DNA of 8,176 nucleotides, taken from positions 1 to 8,176 of the forward strand of contig CANQFW010000062.1 of assembly GCA_947599995.1 (NCBI GenBank), in the 5' to 3' direction. Source of the DNA: an uncultured Clostridia bacterium. GTDB lineage: Bacteria > Bacillota > Clostridia > TANB77 > CAG-508. Under the pieces are notes generated by a model. That model saw only the letters and a list, made by a program, of their open reading frames with translations. It did no database searches and was not told the DNA's origin. Both the position numbers and the translations under genes were made by a program. Each line of letters begins with the position of its first letter. Within the stretch, counting starts at the first letter, position 1. Shown in pieces: positions 1 through 6,111 of this stretch.

Positions 1-1334
1 CAACTTACGAAACAAGCACACCATTCTACTCTTGAATTAAAACCATACCAAGACCAATAAGGCTCGCCACCTACATTTCCTATTTGACTTTGAGCAACAG
101 ATACAATGTCACTATTACCAGAAGTACCATAAATAACTTGACTCCACATAGCTAAATATTCATCTTGTAATAAGTCATTTAATTGTACTTTTTGAATTAC
201 ACTAAAATTATATTGGTCAGCCATTTGTAAGGCTGTTTTACTATTTATTTTTATATGTAATTTAACATGTTCAATAGTTTTATATTCTGTCCAAGTTAAA
301 TGTAATATTACCTTTTCTTCTTTTTCAACTTCTTTTGTAAAAGAGACTTCATTCATATCCCAAAAGATTTGTTTTAATTGAGAAATTTTATTTTCATCTA
401 AAGTCATCATTTCAGTTTTATAATCACCATTACTATATTTTGCAACATATACTGCTAGAACATCTTTCCAACTTGCTCTTGAACCATTAATATCAAATTC
501 TTCATAAGGATTCTCTGTTTGAATTTGAGTAATTTTTCCTATAAATTCTTGATTTAATTCACTAATAACAGAAGTCATACTTTTTGATCCATCACCTATA
601 TTCTCTCCTGAAAAGAAAATTCCAAAAATAGAGCTAACTAACATTCCAATCATACATATAACAATAACAATTAAAGCTACTATCCAACCTCCTGCTATTA
701 AAAACATTATAAGAGCTTTAGTTGCTGCTATAATAGCCCTTATAGCTCGAATTACTGATTTTATTGTGTCTTTAGATACTTTAGCTACTTGTTTAGCAGA
801 TTCCTTTATAATTTTTGCTGTTTTTTGAGCAGTTTTAGCCTGAAGTTTTGTGTTTCTTTGTATTACTAATGCATTATTTTCAGTAGTTTTAATAACTTTT
901 CCACCAGTTTTTATTGAATTTTTAACTGATTTCTTGCTTGTCCTTTCAGCAGTTTTTATCGTTGCAATTTGCTTTTCAGAACCCTTTATAATACCTTTAG
1001 ATACTTTTCTTGCGTGACTTCTTTTCTTGGCTAAATCTAGTTTTTGTTTTGTTATTTCAATATTTTTTTTGGTTTCTTTTATACCCTTTCGCCCATATTG
1101 ATTAAACTTGTCCAATCCTTTATCTTTAGTAACTCTAATAGCATTATTCAATTTATTAGTTGTATATTCATTTACATTTTCTTCATCTTTACTTTCGCTT
1201 AAATTATCATAACTATTTTGAGTTATGTTTTTAGCTTTTATAATACTTTGTTTAAATTTTTGAGTTGCAATTTTTGTTTTATCAAGAGTTTTAATATTAT
1301 CTCTATTTTTATTTTTTACCTTTATATCAGCCAT
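1..1334 (-). CDS. CD1108-family membrane-anchored CHAP/NlpC-type cell-wall peptidase, C-terminus cut by window edge
   Basis: Probable peptidoglycan hydrolase of the conjugation machine, opening the wall for the channel. The frame is open from the ATG at 1334 to the left edge (444 codons, no stop). Residues 1-206 are hydrophilic, rich in Lys, Thr, Ala and Ile, and look like a long basic helical region. One long hydrophobic span at about 208-241 (ending SSIFGIFFSGEN) should anchor the protein with its C-terminus outside. An extracellular linker of roughly 150 residues leads to the start of a CHAP/NlpC-like domain at about 405, with SQIGN and then EWCACFVS at 437-444. Cys439 is the likely nucleophile; the His partner would lie beyond the window. 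The start is set by AAAGGAGG ending 6 nt before the ATG; the gene begins 12 nt after the sortase stop. The architecture matches CD1108-family proteins of Tn1549-type elements and resembles Tn916 Orf14. Family call is firm; catalytic activity is inferred. Confidence 0.85.
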   Translation of the reverse strand, partial: MADIKVKNKNRDNIKTLDKTKIATQKFKQSIIKAKNITQNSYDNLSESKDEENVNEYTTNKLNNAIRVTKDKGLDKFNQYGRKGIKETKKNIEITKQKLDLAKKRSHARKVSKGIIKGSEKQIATIKTAERTSKKSVKNSIKTGGKVIKTTENNALVIQRNTKLQAKTAQKTAKIIKESAKQVAKVSKDTIKSVIRAIRAIIAATKALIMFLIAGGWIVALIVIVICMIGMLVSSIFGIFFSGENIGDGSKSMTSVISELNQEFIGKITQIQTENPYEEFDINGSRASWKDVLAVYVAKYSNGDYKTEMMTLDENKISQLKQIFWDMNEVSFTKEVEKEEKVILHLTWTEYKTIEHVKLHIKINSKTALQMADQYNFSVIQKVQLNDLLQDEYLAMWSQVIYGTSGNSDIVSVAQSQIGNVGGEPYWSWYGFNSRVEWCACFVS

Positions 1335-1346
1335 TTTGCACCTCCT

Positions 1347-2078
1347 TTATAATTTCTTTGCTATTACCACAAATCTACCATTTTTAATTGAATACTCACA
1401 TGTAGATAAAGTCAAATATTTATCTCCAAAATTAGACTCTGTTTCTGTATTGTAAAAAGCAAGTTCTTTACATTTATTTGTAAATGTATTAAACTCGCTT
1501 ACATCATTAAAATCAATATACTTATAATAATCAAATCCATTACTAGCAGATGTTTTAAAAATATAAATAATTTCATATTCTAAAATTTCATTTTTAGTTA
1601 TAAATTTAATAATTCTATGGTCATTATAAAAATCTTTAGATTTATACTTTTCTAATATTCCAAACATTTGATTATTTTTGATATGATGACCATAAATAAT
1701 TAGATTATCACTTTTATCAATATCACAATTTTCTTGCATATATGGTGTACCATAATAAGAATATTCTTTATAAAAATTTCTTCGCAAATAGTAGTTAGGT
1801 TTATTCTTTGTTTGCATTACTGGATAGTCAATATTAGTATCTTCTATTTTAATCCAACCTATCATGTCGGTATTCATTTCAAATAATGCTGAATAATTAT
1901 CTATATTTGAAGTATTATCTTCATTTTGATTATCTATAATATCTATCAATTCATCAAAAACAATTTGTTCTTGTCTGTCTTGTTTTTTATCTTTTAAATA
2001 AAGTATGCCACTTACAAGCATAACGCCTATAAGTAGCAATATCACTACAACAAAAAGTATATTTTTTATTTTTTTCAT
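1347..2078 (-). CDS. class B sortase
   Basis: Membrane transpeptidase that cleaves a C-terminal sorting signal and links the protein to peptidoglycan. With the ATG at 2078 it has 243 residues, normal for class B. An N-terminal membrane anchor (about 6-28) is followed by the sortase fold. The three catalytic residues are visible: His131 in IIYGHH, Cys227 in TLSTCEYS and Arg235 in NGRFVV. DYPVMQ (84-89) and YYLRRNF (96-102) are also typical of class B. A GTG at 2090 would add four residues (MLFE) but lies only 3 nt from GGAG, whereas the ATG at 2078 is 11 nt after AAGG and follows the VirB4 stop by one base (TGAAATG), which suggests translational coupling. Placement between VirB4 and the CD1108-type peptidase points to a role in mating-pair surface structures. 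No protein with a sorting signal is visible in the window, so its substrate is unknown. Confidence 0.92.
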   Translation of the reverse strand: MKKIKNILFVVVILLLIGVMLVSGILYLKDKKQDRQEQIVFDELIDIIDNQNEDNTSNIDNYSALFEMNTDMIGWIKIEDTNIDYPVMQTKNKPNYYLRRNFYKEYSYYGTPYMQENCDIDKSDNLIIYGHHIKNNQMFGILEKYKSKDFYNDHRIIKFITKNEILEYEIIYIFKTSASNGFDYYKYIDFNDVSEFNTFTNKCKELAFYNTETESNFGDKYLTLSTCEYSIKNGRFVVIAKKL

Positions 2079-2079
2079 T

Positions 2080-4440
2080 TCAAATAGCACCTTCTCCTGG
2101 TTTTGTAGTCATTAATCTATATAGCTCTGTATCTCTTGGGTAATTATTTTCAAAAGGAATTAATGAACTTCCAACTTTAATTAGTCCATGTCCTGCTGGA
2201 ACATTTGTAATATATCCCATTTGTAATTCTGATATATTTAATAATTTTGCAAGTTCTAATCTATCTGTAGATGCTTGATTTAGCATAACAATTAACTCAC
2301 TATTTGCAAGCATTGTTCTTGCAGTATGGCTTTGCAACATGTCCTCAACATTTTGAGTTATACCAGTACAATACGCTCCATATTTTCTTACTCTTTTCCA
2401 TAAAGTAAATAAGAAGTTTGCTGAATATTCATGTTGAAATAATAAATATATTTCATCTATAAAAATAAAAGTATTTCTTCCCTTTGCTCTATTCGCTGTA
2501 ATTCTATTTAATATACTATCTAATACAACTAACATTCCAATAGGTTGTAATTGTTTTCCTAAATCTAAAATATCATAACAGATTAATCTATTTTCTGTAT
2601 CTACATTAGTTTGTTTTGCAAATGTATTTAAACTACCATCTGTAAATAATTCAATTGCTAAAGCAATATCTTTTGCCTCTGGTTCACTTTGTTTTAATAA
2701 TTCTTCTCTGAAATCTTGAAGTGTTGGTGGAGTACCTTTATAGTTTCCTTGCTGATAAAATCTATATACACTTGCTGTACATCTATCAATTATAGATTTT
2801 TGTTTTGCCCCAAGACTTCCTTTTCCTATTAATTGTTCGCATAGAGATAATATAAATTCTGATTTTAATATTACAGGATTGGCACCATCTCCATATTCGC
2901 TATTCATATCCATTGCATTTATATGATTTGGACTTGTCGCTGAAATCTTAATTATCTCGCCACCTAGAGCTTTTACAAGTGGCGAATACTCGCGTTCTGG
3001 ATCTATTAAAATAATATCTGCATTTGGTTCTCTTAAATCAATTGAAGATATTTCTTGCTTTGCAGTAAAGGATTTACCACTACCAGATACACCTAAAATA
3101 AAAGAGTTACCATTTAGTAACTCCCTCTTATCTGCTATTATCATATTTTTTGATATTACATTTTGACCATAATATATACCTTTATCATGTTGTACTTCTT
3201 GTACTCTAAAAGGCATAAATACAGCTAAACTTTCAGTAGTTAAAGTACGAAGTGCATCTATTTTTCTAACACCAAATGGCATTACTGTATTTAAACCATC
3301 TAATTGCTGAAATTTTAATACTCCAAATTGGCATAAATGCTTTCTAACAGTTGTTAAAATACTATCTGTATCACTATCTAATTGTTCTTTTGTTTCTGCA
3401 GTATGTACCATTGTTAAAACTGATAAAAACATTCTTTGATCTCGGGTTATTAAATCATCTAAAAAGTCTTTAGATTCATTTCTTTGTTGTTCTAAATCAT
3501 AAGGTATTACTGCACTAAAATTATTGTTAGAAATTTGCCTTCTTTGCCAATTTGTTATATTTGTTTCAACACCTAATCTTCTATTTTCCGCTTCTCTAAC
3601 AGCCTCATCCATAGGAATTGGAACGACATCAATAGATAACATCATATTTCTATTTATATCTGTAATCTCTGAAATCATACTATCTTTAATATAAGAAGCA
3701 TATTCTTTTAGGAATAATACTCTACCATATCTATTTCCCATTTTAAAATAGTCACTATGAAATTCAAATGTATCAGGGCATATAAAATCTTTAAAATTAT
3801 GCCCTTTTCTCATATTATCTTTTATGTCAAAATGAAATGATGTTTCTTCTCCAACTCTATAAAAACTATGAAATATTCTTAATCTTTCCTTTGCATCTAA
3901 TTCAACGCATTTTGAACCTAATTCTGCAAAATGTGTTGCAAGTTCAGAACTTACTCTTGTAAAATATGTTCTAGCCTCTTCTATGTTTTTCTTTTCTACT
4001 GAAATAGTTAAATATTTTTCTTGAATAATTCCATTTGCTCCAGTAGATTTATCAAGTAGCATTTTATTGTATTCATCTCTATATTTATCTAGATTATCTC
4101 CAGTTTTTTCAATCATCATAGTTTTTTCAAAATCAATTCTATTTAGTTTTCTATTTAAAATTGTAATCTTACTTGTTGCACCACTATCGAATGAATTTAA
4201 AATCTCACTATAATCTAAAAACATTTCTTCTTTATCTTCTTTACTTGCTACTGCATAATTAATATCAGTAAATTTAAAACATTTTGAATATTTATTGTGT
4301 TCCATTAAAAAAATTCCATCATTCCATATTCTTTTTACAGGAATAGCCTCTTGAACATTTTTAGGAACTTTCATATTATCTTTATTTTTCTTTCTTAAAT
4401 GCTTTCCAAATAAAAAATCTAATATTTTATTTATTATCAA
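2080..4440 (-). CDS. VirB4/TraE-type conjugation ATPase
   Basis: Cytoplasmic, membrane-associated ATPase that drives assembly and substrate transport of the type IV secretion channel. It has 786 residues, a usual length. The N-terminal half (about 30-400) is the VirB4 N-domain, with the region from IPVKRIW through FTDINY typical of Gram-positive homologues. The C-terminal half is the motor: Walker A GVSGSGKS at 450-457, ILIDPEREY at 477-485, Walker B TFIFIDEIYLL at 657-667, and a further conserved TGITQNVEDML at 692-702. The start is a TTG at 4440, overlapping prgI by 14 bp, with GGAGG 9 nt upstream. The ATG inside that spacer belongs to the prgI frame, and the first in-frame ATG (4374) has no ribosome site. 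The gene ends in TGA one base before the sortase ATG. Identity is secure; the TTG start is well supported by the ribosome site. Confidence 0.95.
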   Translation of the reverse strand: MIINKILDFLFGKHLRKKNKDNMKVPKNVQEAIPVKRIWNDGIFLMEHNKYSKCFKFTDINYAVASKEDKEEMFLDYSEILNSFDSGATSKITILNRKLNRIDFEKTMMIEKTGDNLDKYRDEYNKMLLDKSTGANGIIQEKYLTISVEKKNIEEARTYFTRVSSELATHFAELGSKCVELDAKERLRIFHSFYRVGEETSFHFDIKDNMRKGHNFKDFICPDTFEFHSDYFKMGNRYGRVLFLKEYASYIKDSMISEITDINRNMMLSIDVVPIPMDEAVREAENRRLGVETNITNWQRRQISNNNFSAVIPYDLEQQRNESKDFLDDLITRDQRMFLSVLTMVHTAETKEQLDSDTDSILTTVRKHLCQFGVLKFQQLDGLNTVMPFGVRKIDALRTLTTESLAVFMPFRVQEVQHDKGIYYGQNVISKNMIIADKRELLNGNSFILGVSGSGKSFTAKQEISSIDLREPNADIILIDPEREYSPLVKALGGEIIKISATSPNHINAMDMNSEYGDGANPVILKSEFILSLCEQLIGKGSLGAKQKSIIDRCTASVYRFYQQGNYKGTPPTLQDFREELLKQSEPEAKDIALAIELFTDGSLNTFAKQTNVDTENRLICYDILDLGKQLQPIGMLVVLDSILNRITANRAKGRNTFIFIDEIYLLFQHEYSANFLFTLWKRVRKYGAYCTGITQNVEDMLQSHTARTMLANSELIVMLNQASTDRLELAKLLNISELQMGYITNVPAGHGLIKVGSSLIPFENNYPRDTELYRLMTTKPGEGAI

Positions 4441-4795
4441 CTTTCATTCCCTCCTTTTTTATTTTTTCGTATACAGGCTTTAAGCTTAAAGCATATATGT
4501 TTTCTGACTTAAAAGTTAAATGTTTAGGCATTAGAATTTCTGATTTTATCCATGCCTTTATAAAATTTTCTATTGGCATATTGTTGTATTTTACAAATCC
4601 TAAAACAGCAAAAGGAATAGCTCCTAAAATGCACATCCAAGATAATGTTTCTATACCAAAAAATGGTCTAAATATAAAATACAAAATAACTGCTACTGCA
4701 CATGCAATTACAGAAAAAAAGAACTGCCTCATAGACAGTCCAAAAAATATACTTTCTGTAAAATCTCTTATTTCCTTATTTATTTTTACTTCCAA
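4427..4795 (-). CDS. prgI: PrgI-family type IV secretion membrane protein
   Basis: Small inner component of Gram-positive conjugation channels, standing where VirB3 stands in Gram-negative systems, directly before VirB4. It has 122 residues. The N-terminal MEVKINKEIRDFTES followed by FFGLSMRQF is characteristic of the family. Two hydrophobic spans are seen (about 22-43 and 50-68), then a soluble C-terminal tail with IENFIKAWIKSE and LTFKSENIYAL. The start is a TTG at 4795, supported by GGAGG 9 nt upstream that overlaps the TAG stop of the VirB6-like gene. The next in-frame ATG (codon 22) would destroy the conserved N-terminus. The 3' end overlaps virB4 by 14 bp and carries its ribosome site, so the two are likely translated together. 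Family call is firm; the VirB3-like role is inferred from position and size. Confidence 0.9.
   Translation of the reverse strand: MEVKINKEIRDFTESIFFGLSMRQFFFSVIACAVAVILYFIFRPFFGIETLSWMCILGAIPFAVLGFVKYNNMPIENFIKAWIKSEILMPKHLTFKSENIYALSLKPVYEKIKKEGMKVDNK
4450..4454 (-). promoter_or_regulatory. ribosome site fixing the TTG start of virB4
   Basis: GGAGG (in AAAGGAGGG) lies inside the 3' end of prgI, 9 nt before the TTG at 4440. The ATG between them is codon 117 of prgI and is not in the virB4 frame. Confidence 0.8.
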
Positions 4796-4804
4796 TCTAA
4801 CACA

Positions 4805-4809
4805 CCTCC
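4805..4809 (-). promoter_or_regulatory. ribosome site fixing the TTG start of prgI
   Basis: GGAGG (part of AGGAGGTG) is 9 nt before the TTG at 4795 and overlaps the TAG stop of the VirB6-like gene at 4809-4811. This links termination of one protein to initiation of the next. Confidence 0.82.
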
Positions 4810-5639
4810 TATAATCCCATCATTTCTCTCACAACTCTGTCTGACATTTTAACAGTGCTTACTAAAACTAACATATTGAATACTACTTCTCCTATATAAC
4901 TCCATACTTGTGTTACTGGAGCAGAATTTGGATCTACCTCTGGATTACTTGCTGCAAATACAGAGAATATAATACATGCTAGAACTATAATTGCACCTTC
5001 TAAACATACTGCACAATATGACTTTAAAAAGCTCTTTCCTACTTGTTGACTAGGTTCTCCTGCAAATGTTGATAATGGAATAGGAGCTATTGCAGTATAT
5101 AAATATAATTTAAAGAATCTTCCATAAACTGAAAGTATCATTATAAAAGATAGTACTGTTACCAATAGTCCACCAATTAATGTTACAGCCCATAGTGGAA
5201 TACTCTCAAAGAAATTACAACCTTCAATTGAAGTAATTATTTCTTGTGGTAAACTAAGTGAACTTGCACTTCCCATACCTGATGCTGTTATTATAGTCGA
5301 AATTGAACCTTGTATTATCCTAAAAATTGAAGTTAATAATTCCATTCCCTGTGTTACAACTATTTTTACAATTGCAAATCTTATGAATAATTTAAAAGCA
5401 TGTTCAGGTTTTTTTAGTTCTGATATTGAACCACAAGTTTTAATAACACCAACTAAAAAGAATATAACAAGTAAAGCTAAAGCAATTGCTTGTACGGCAC
5501 CATGTATATTTACAATTACATTCCATATTTGTCCATTTTTAAATTCTGTAGGAGATTGAGAAATTATTGTCCATATTTCTGTTTGTTTTTCATTCCAAGT
5601 ATCTAATGCATTTTGCAAATTTCCTACTATCCAATTCAA
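4809..5639 (-). CDS. VirB6/TrbL-like polytopic channel protein
   Basis: Multi-spanning membrane protein expected to form part of the DNA translocation channel. It has 276 residues. Hydrophobic spans lie at about 45-68, 84-117 (possibly two passes), 146-171, 174-193, 206-230 and 244-263, giving five to seven passes. The segment YGRFFKLYLYTAIAPIPLST (172-191) is typical of VirB6-like proteins of Tn1549-type elements, as is the short C-terminal tail ending SDRVVREMMGL. The extracellular or loop region around 118-145 is rich in Gly and Ser. The start is a TTG at 5639 with GGAGG 9 nt upstream; the next in-frame Met is near codon 99, so no ATG start is possible. Its TAG stop lies inside the ribosome site of prgI. 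Function is inferred from the family and from position between the Maff2-like and PrgI genes. Confidence 0.85.
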   Translation of the reverse strand: MNWIVGNLQNALDTWNEKQTEIWTIISQSPTEFKNGQIWNVIVNIHGAVQAIALALLVIFFLVGVIKTCGSISELKKPEHAFKLFIRFAIVKIVVTQGMELLTSIFRIIQGSISTIITASGMGSASSLSLPQEIITSIEGCNFFESIPLWAVTLIGGLLVTVLSFIMILSVYGRFFKLYLYTAIAPIPLSTFAGEPSQQVGKSFLKSYCAVCLEGAIIVLACIIFSVFAASNPEVDPNSAPVTQVWSYIGEVVFNMLVLVSTVKMSDRVVREMMGL

Positions 5640-5648
5640 AATCTTGCA

Positions 5649-5653
5649 CCTCC
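5649..5653 (-). promoter_or_regulatory. ribosome site fixing the TTG start of the VirB6-like gene
   Basis: GGAGG is 9 nt before the TTG at 5639. No in-frame ATG occurs for about 98 codons, so this site decides the start. Confidence 0.8.
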
Positions 5654-5654
5654 A

Positions 5655-5696
5655 TTCTTAAATCTTAAGAAGGTAAGTCCTAAAGACCTACCCTCC
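5655..5696 (-). other. two hairpins in the spacer between the Maff2-like and VirB6-like genes
   Basis: On the minus strand an 8-bp stem with one G-U pair (5685-5692 with 5672-5679, 5-nt loop) begins at the Maff2-like stop codon. It is followed immediately by a perfect 7-bp inverted repeat, TTCTTAA and TTAAGAA (5655-5661 and 5665-5671, 3-nt loop). The first stem could extend to 12 bp with three G-U pairs by using 5668-5671, which belong to the second, so the extended form and the second hairpin exclude each other. The ribosome site of the VirB6-like gene starts 1 nt after the second hairpin. No T-run follows, so it is not a typical terminator; an RNA-processing or translation-tuning role is inference. 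Confidence 0.5.
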
Positions 5697-6026
5697 AGTA
5701 ATTAATGTTAATATTTCTTTTGCAAAAGTTATAATTACACCACCTGCTACTGTTAAAAATCCATTTGCTCTTTGAGAAGGATCATGCGATTTCAATGCTA
5801 AACCTATTTGAACAATTCCCCAACCAAGTAGTATCATTCCTATTGCTCTTATTAATCCAAACATGAATTCTGACAAATTATTGATTACTGCTAATGGATC
5901 ATCATCTGCAAATACATTTGTTGCTTGACATATATTTAATATAGCAACATATCCTCCTATAATTCCTACTCTTTTTAATAAATTTTTCCAATTAATTATT
6001 TTCATTTTTTCTTTTAAATTTTTCAT
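5688..6026 (-). CDS. Maff2-family small membrane protein with signal peptide, possible pilin-like subunit
   Basis: Small two-helix membrane protein in the slot where VirB2/TrbC-like subunits are found. It has 112 residues. A basic N-terminus (1-19, many Lys) is followed by a hydrophobic stretch (20-36) and a plausible signal-peptidase site after NVFA (residue 40), giving a mature part starting DDDPLAV of 72 residues. The mature part has two hydrophobic helices at about 52-77 (FMFGLIRAIGMILLGWGIVQ) and 89-108, joined by a polar loop LKSHDPSQRANG. This resembles Maff2 proteins, where a Gly-rich helix, an Asn/Asp/Gly loop and an AGG-containing helix occur in the same order. The ATG at 6026 follows AAAGGA by 11 nt, somewhat long. 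The gene is first after the intrinsic terminator behind virD4. Family assignment is moderately sure; a pilin role is inference. Confidence 0.72.
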   Translation of the reverse strand: MKNLKEKMKIINWKNLLKRVGIIGGYVAILNICQATNVFADDDPLAVINNLSEFMFGLIRAIGMILLGWGIVQIGLALKSHDPSQRANGFLTVAGGVIITFAKEILTLITGG

Positions 6027-6065
6027 CTTTACATCATTCCTTTCATTTAATTTTTAAATTGGAAT

Positions 6066-6109
6066 AAAAAAAGACCAGTTAAAAATTTATTTTAAATTAA
6101 TAACTGGTC
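6066..6109 (-). terminator. intrinsic terminator after virD4
   Basis: On the minus strand a perfect 9-bp stem (GACCAGTTA at 6101-6109 read as its complement arm, pairing with 6073-6081) is followed directly by seven T (6066-6072). Inside it a second 6-bp A/T stem (6084-6089 with 6093-6098) can form, closing a 3-nt loop and separated from the outer stem by a 2x2 internal loop. The virD4 TGA stop (6108-6110) lies within the base of the hairpin. On the plus strand no T-run follows, so the signal is directional. It separates the coupling-protein block from the channel block. Confidence 0.8.
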
Positions 6110-6111
6110 AA
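6084..6111 (-). promoter_or_regulatory. weak candidate promoter nested in the terminator
   Basis: On the minus strand TTGACC (6106-6111, five of six bases of a -35) and TAAATT (6084-6089, four of six of a -10) are 16 nt apart. A start near 6077 would fall within the downstream arm of the terminator hairpin, so the new RNA would lack the upstream arm and escape termination. In sequence this rich in A/T such matches arise by chance often, so this is only a candidate. Confidence 0.25.

Noticed and set aside
2079..2090. GTG at 2090 as the sortase start
   Set aside because: It is only 3 nt from the GGAG and would place MLFE before a normal MKKIKN start. The ATG at 2078 fits the ribosome site and the stop-start arrangement better.
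4497..4814. A 105-codon open frame on the plus strand
   Set aside because: It lies antisense over prgI, which has a family-typical protein, a ribosome site and an operon position. The plus-strand product looks like a low-complexity shadow with no recognisable domain.
6032..6049. A five-codon leader frame (ATG AAA GGA ATG ATG TAA) just before the Maff2-like gene
   Set aside because: It has no ribosome site of its own and overlaps the one used by the real gene. In A/T-rich DNA such tiny frames are expected by chance.
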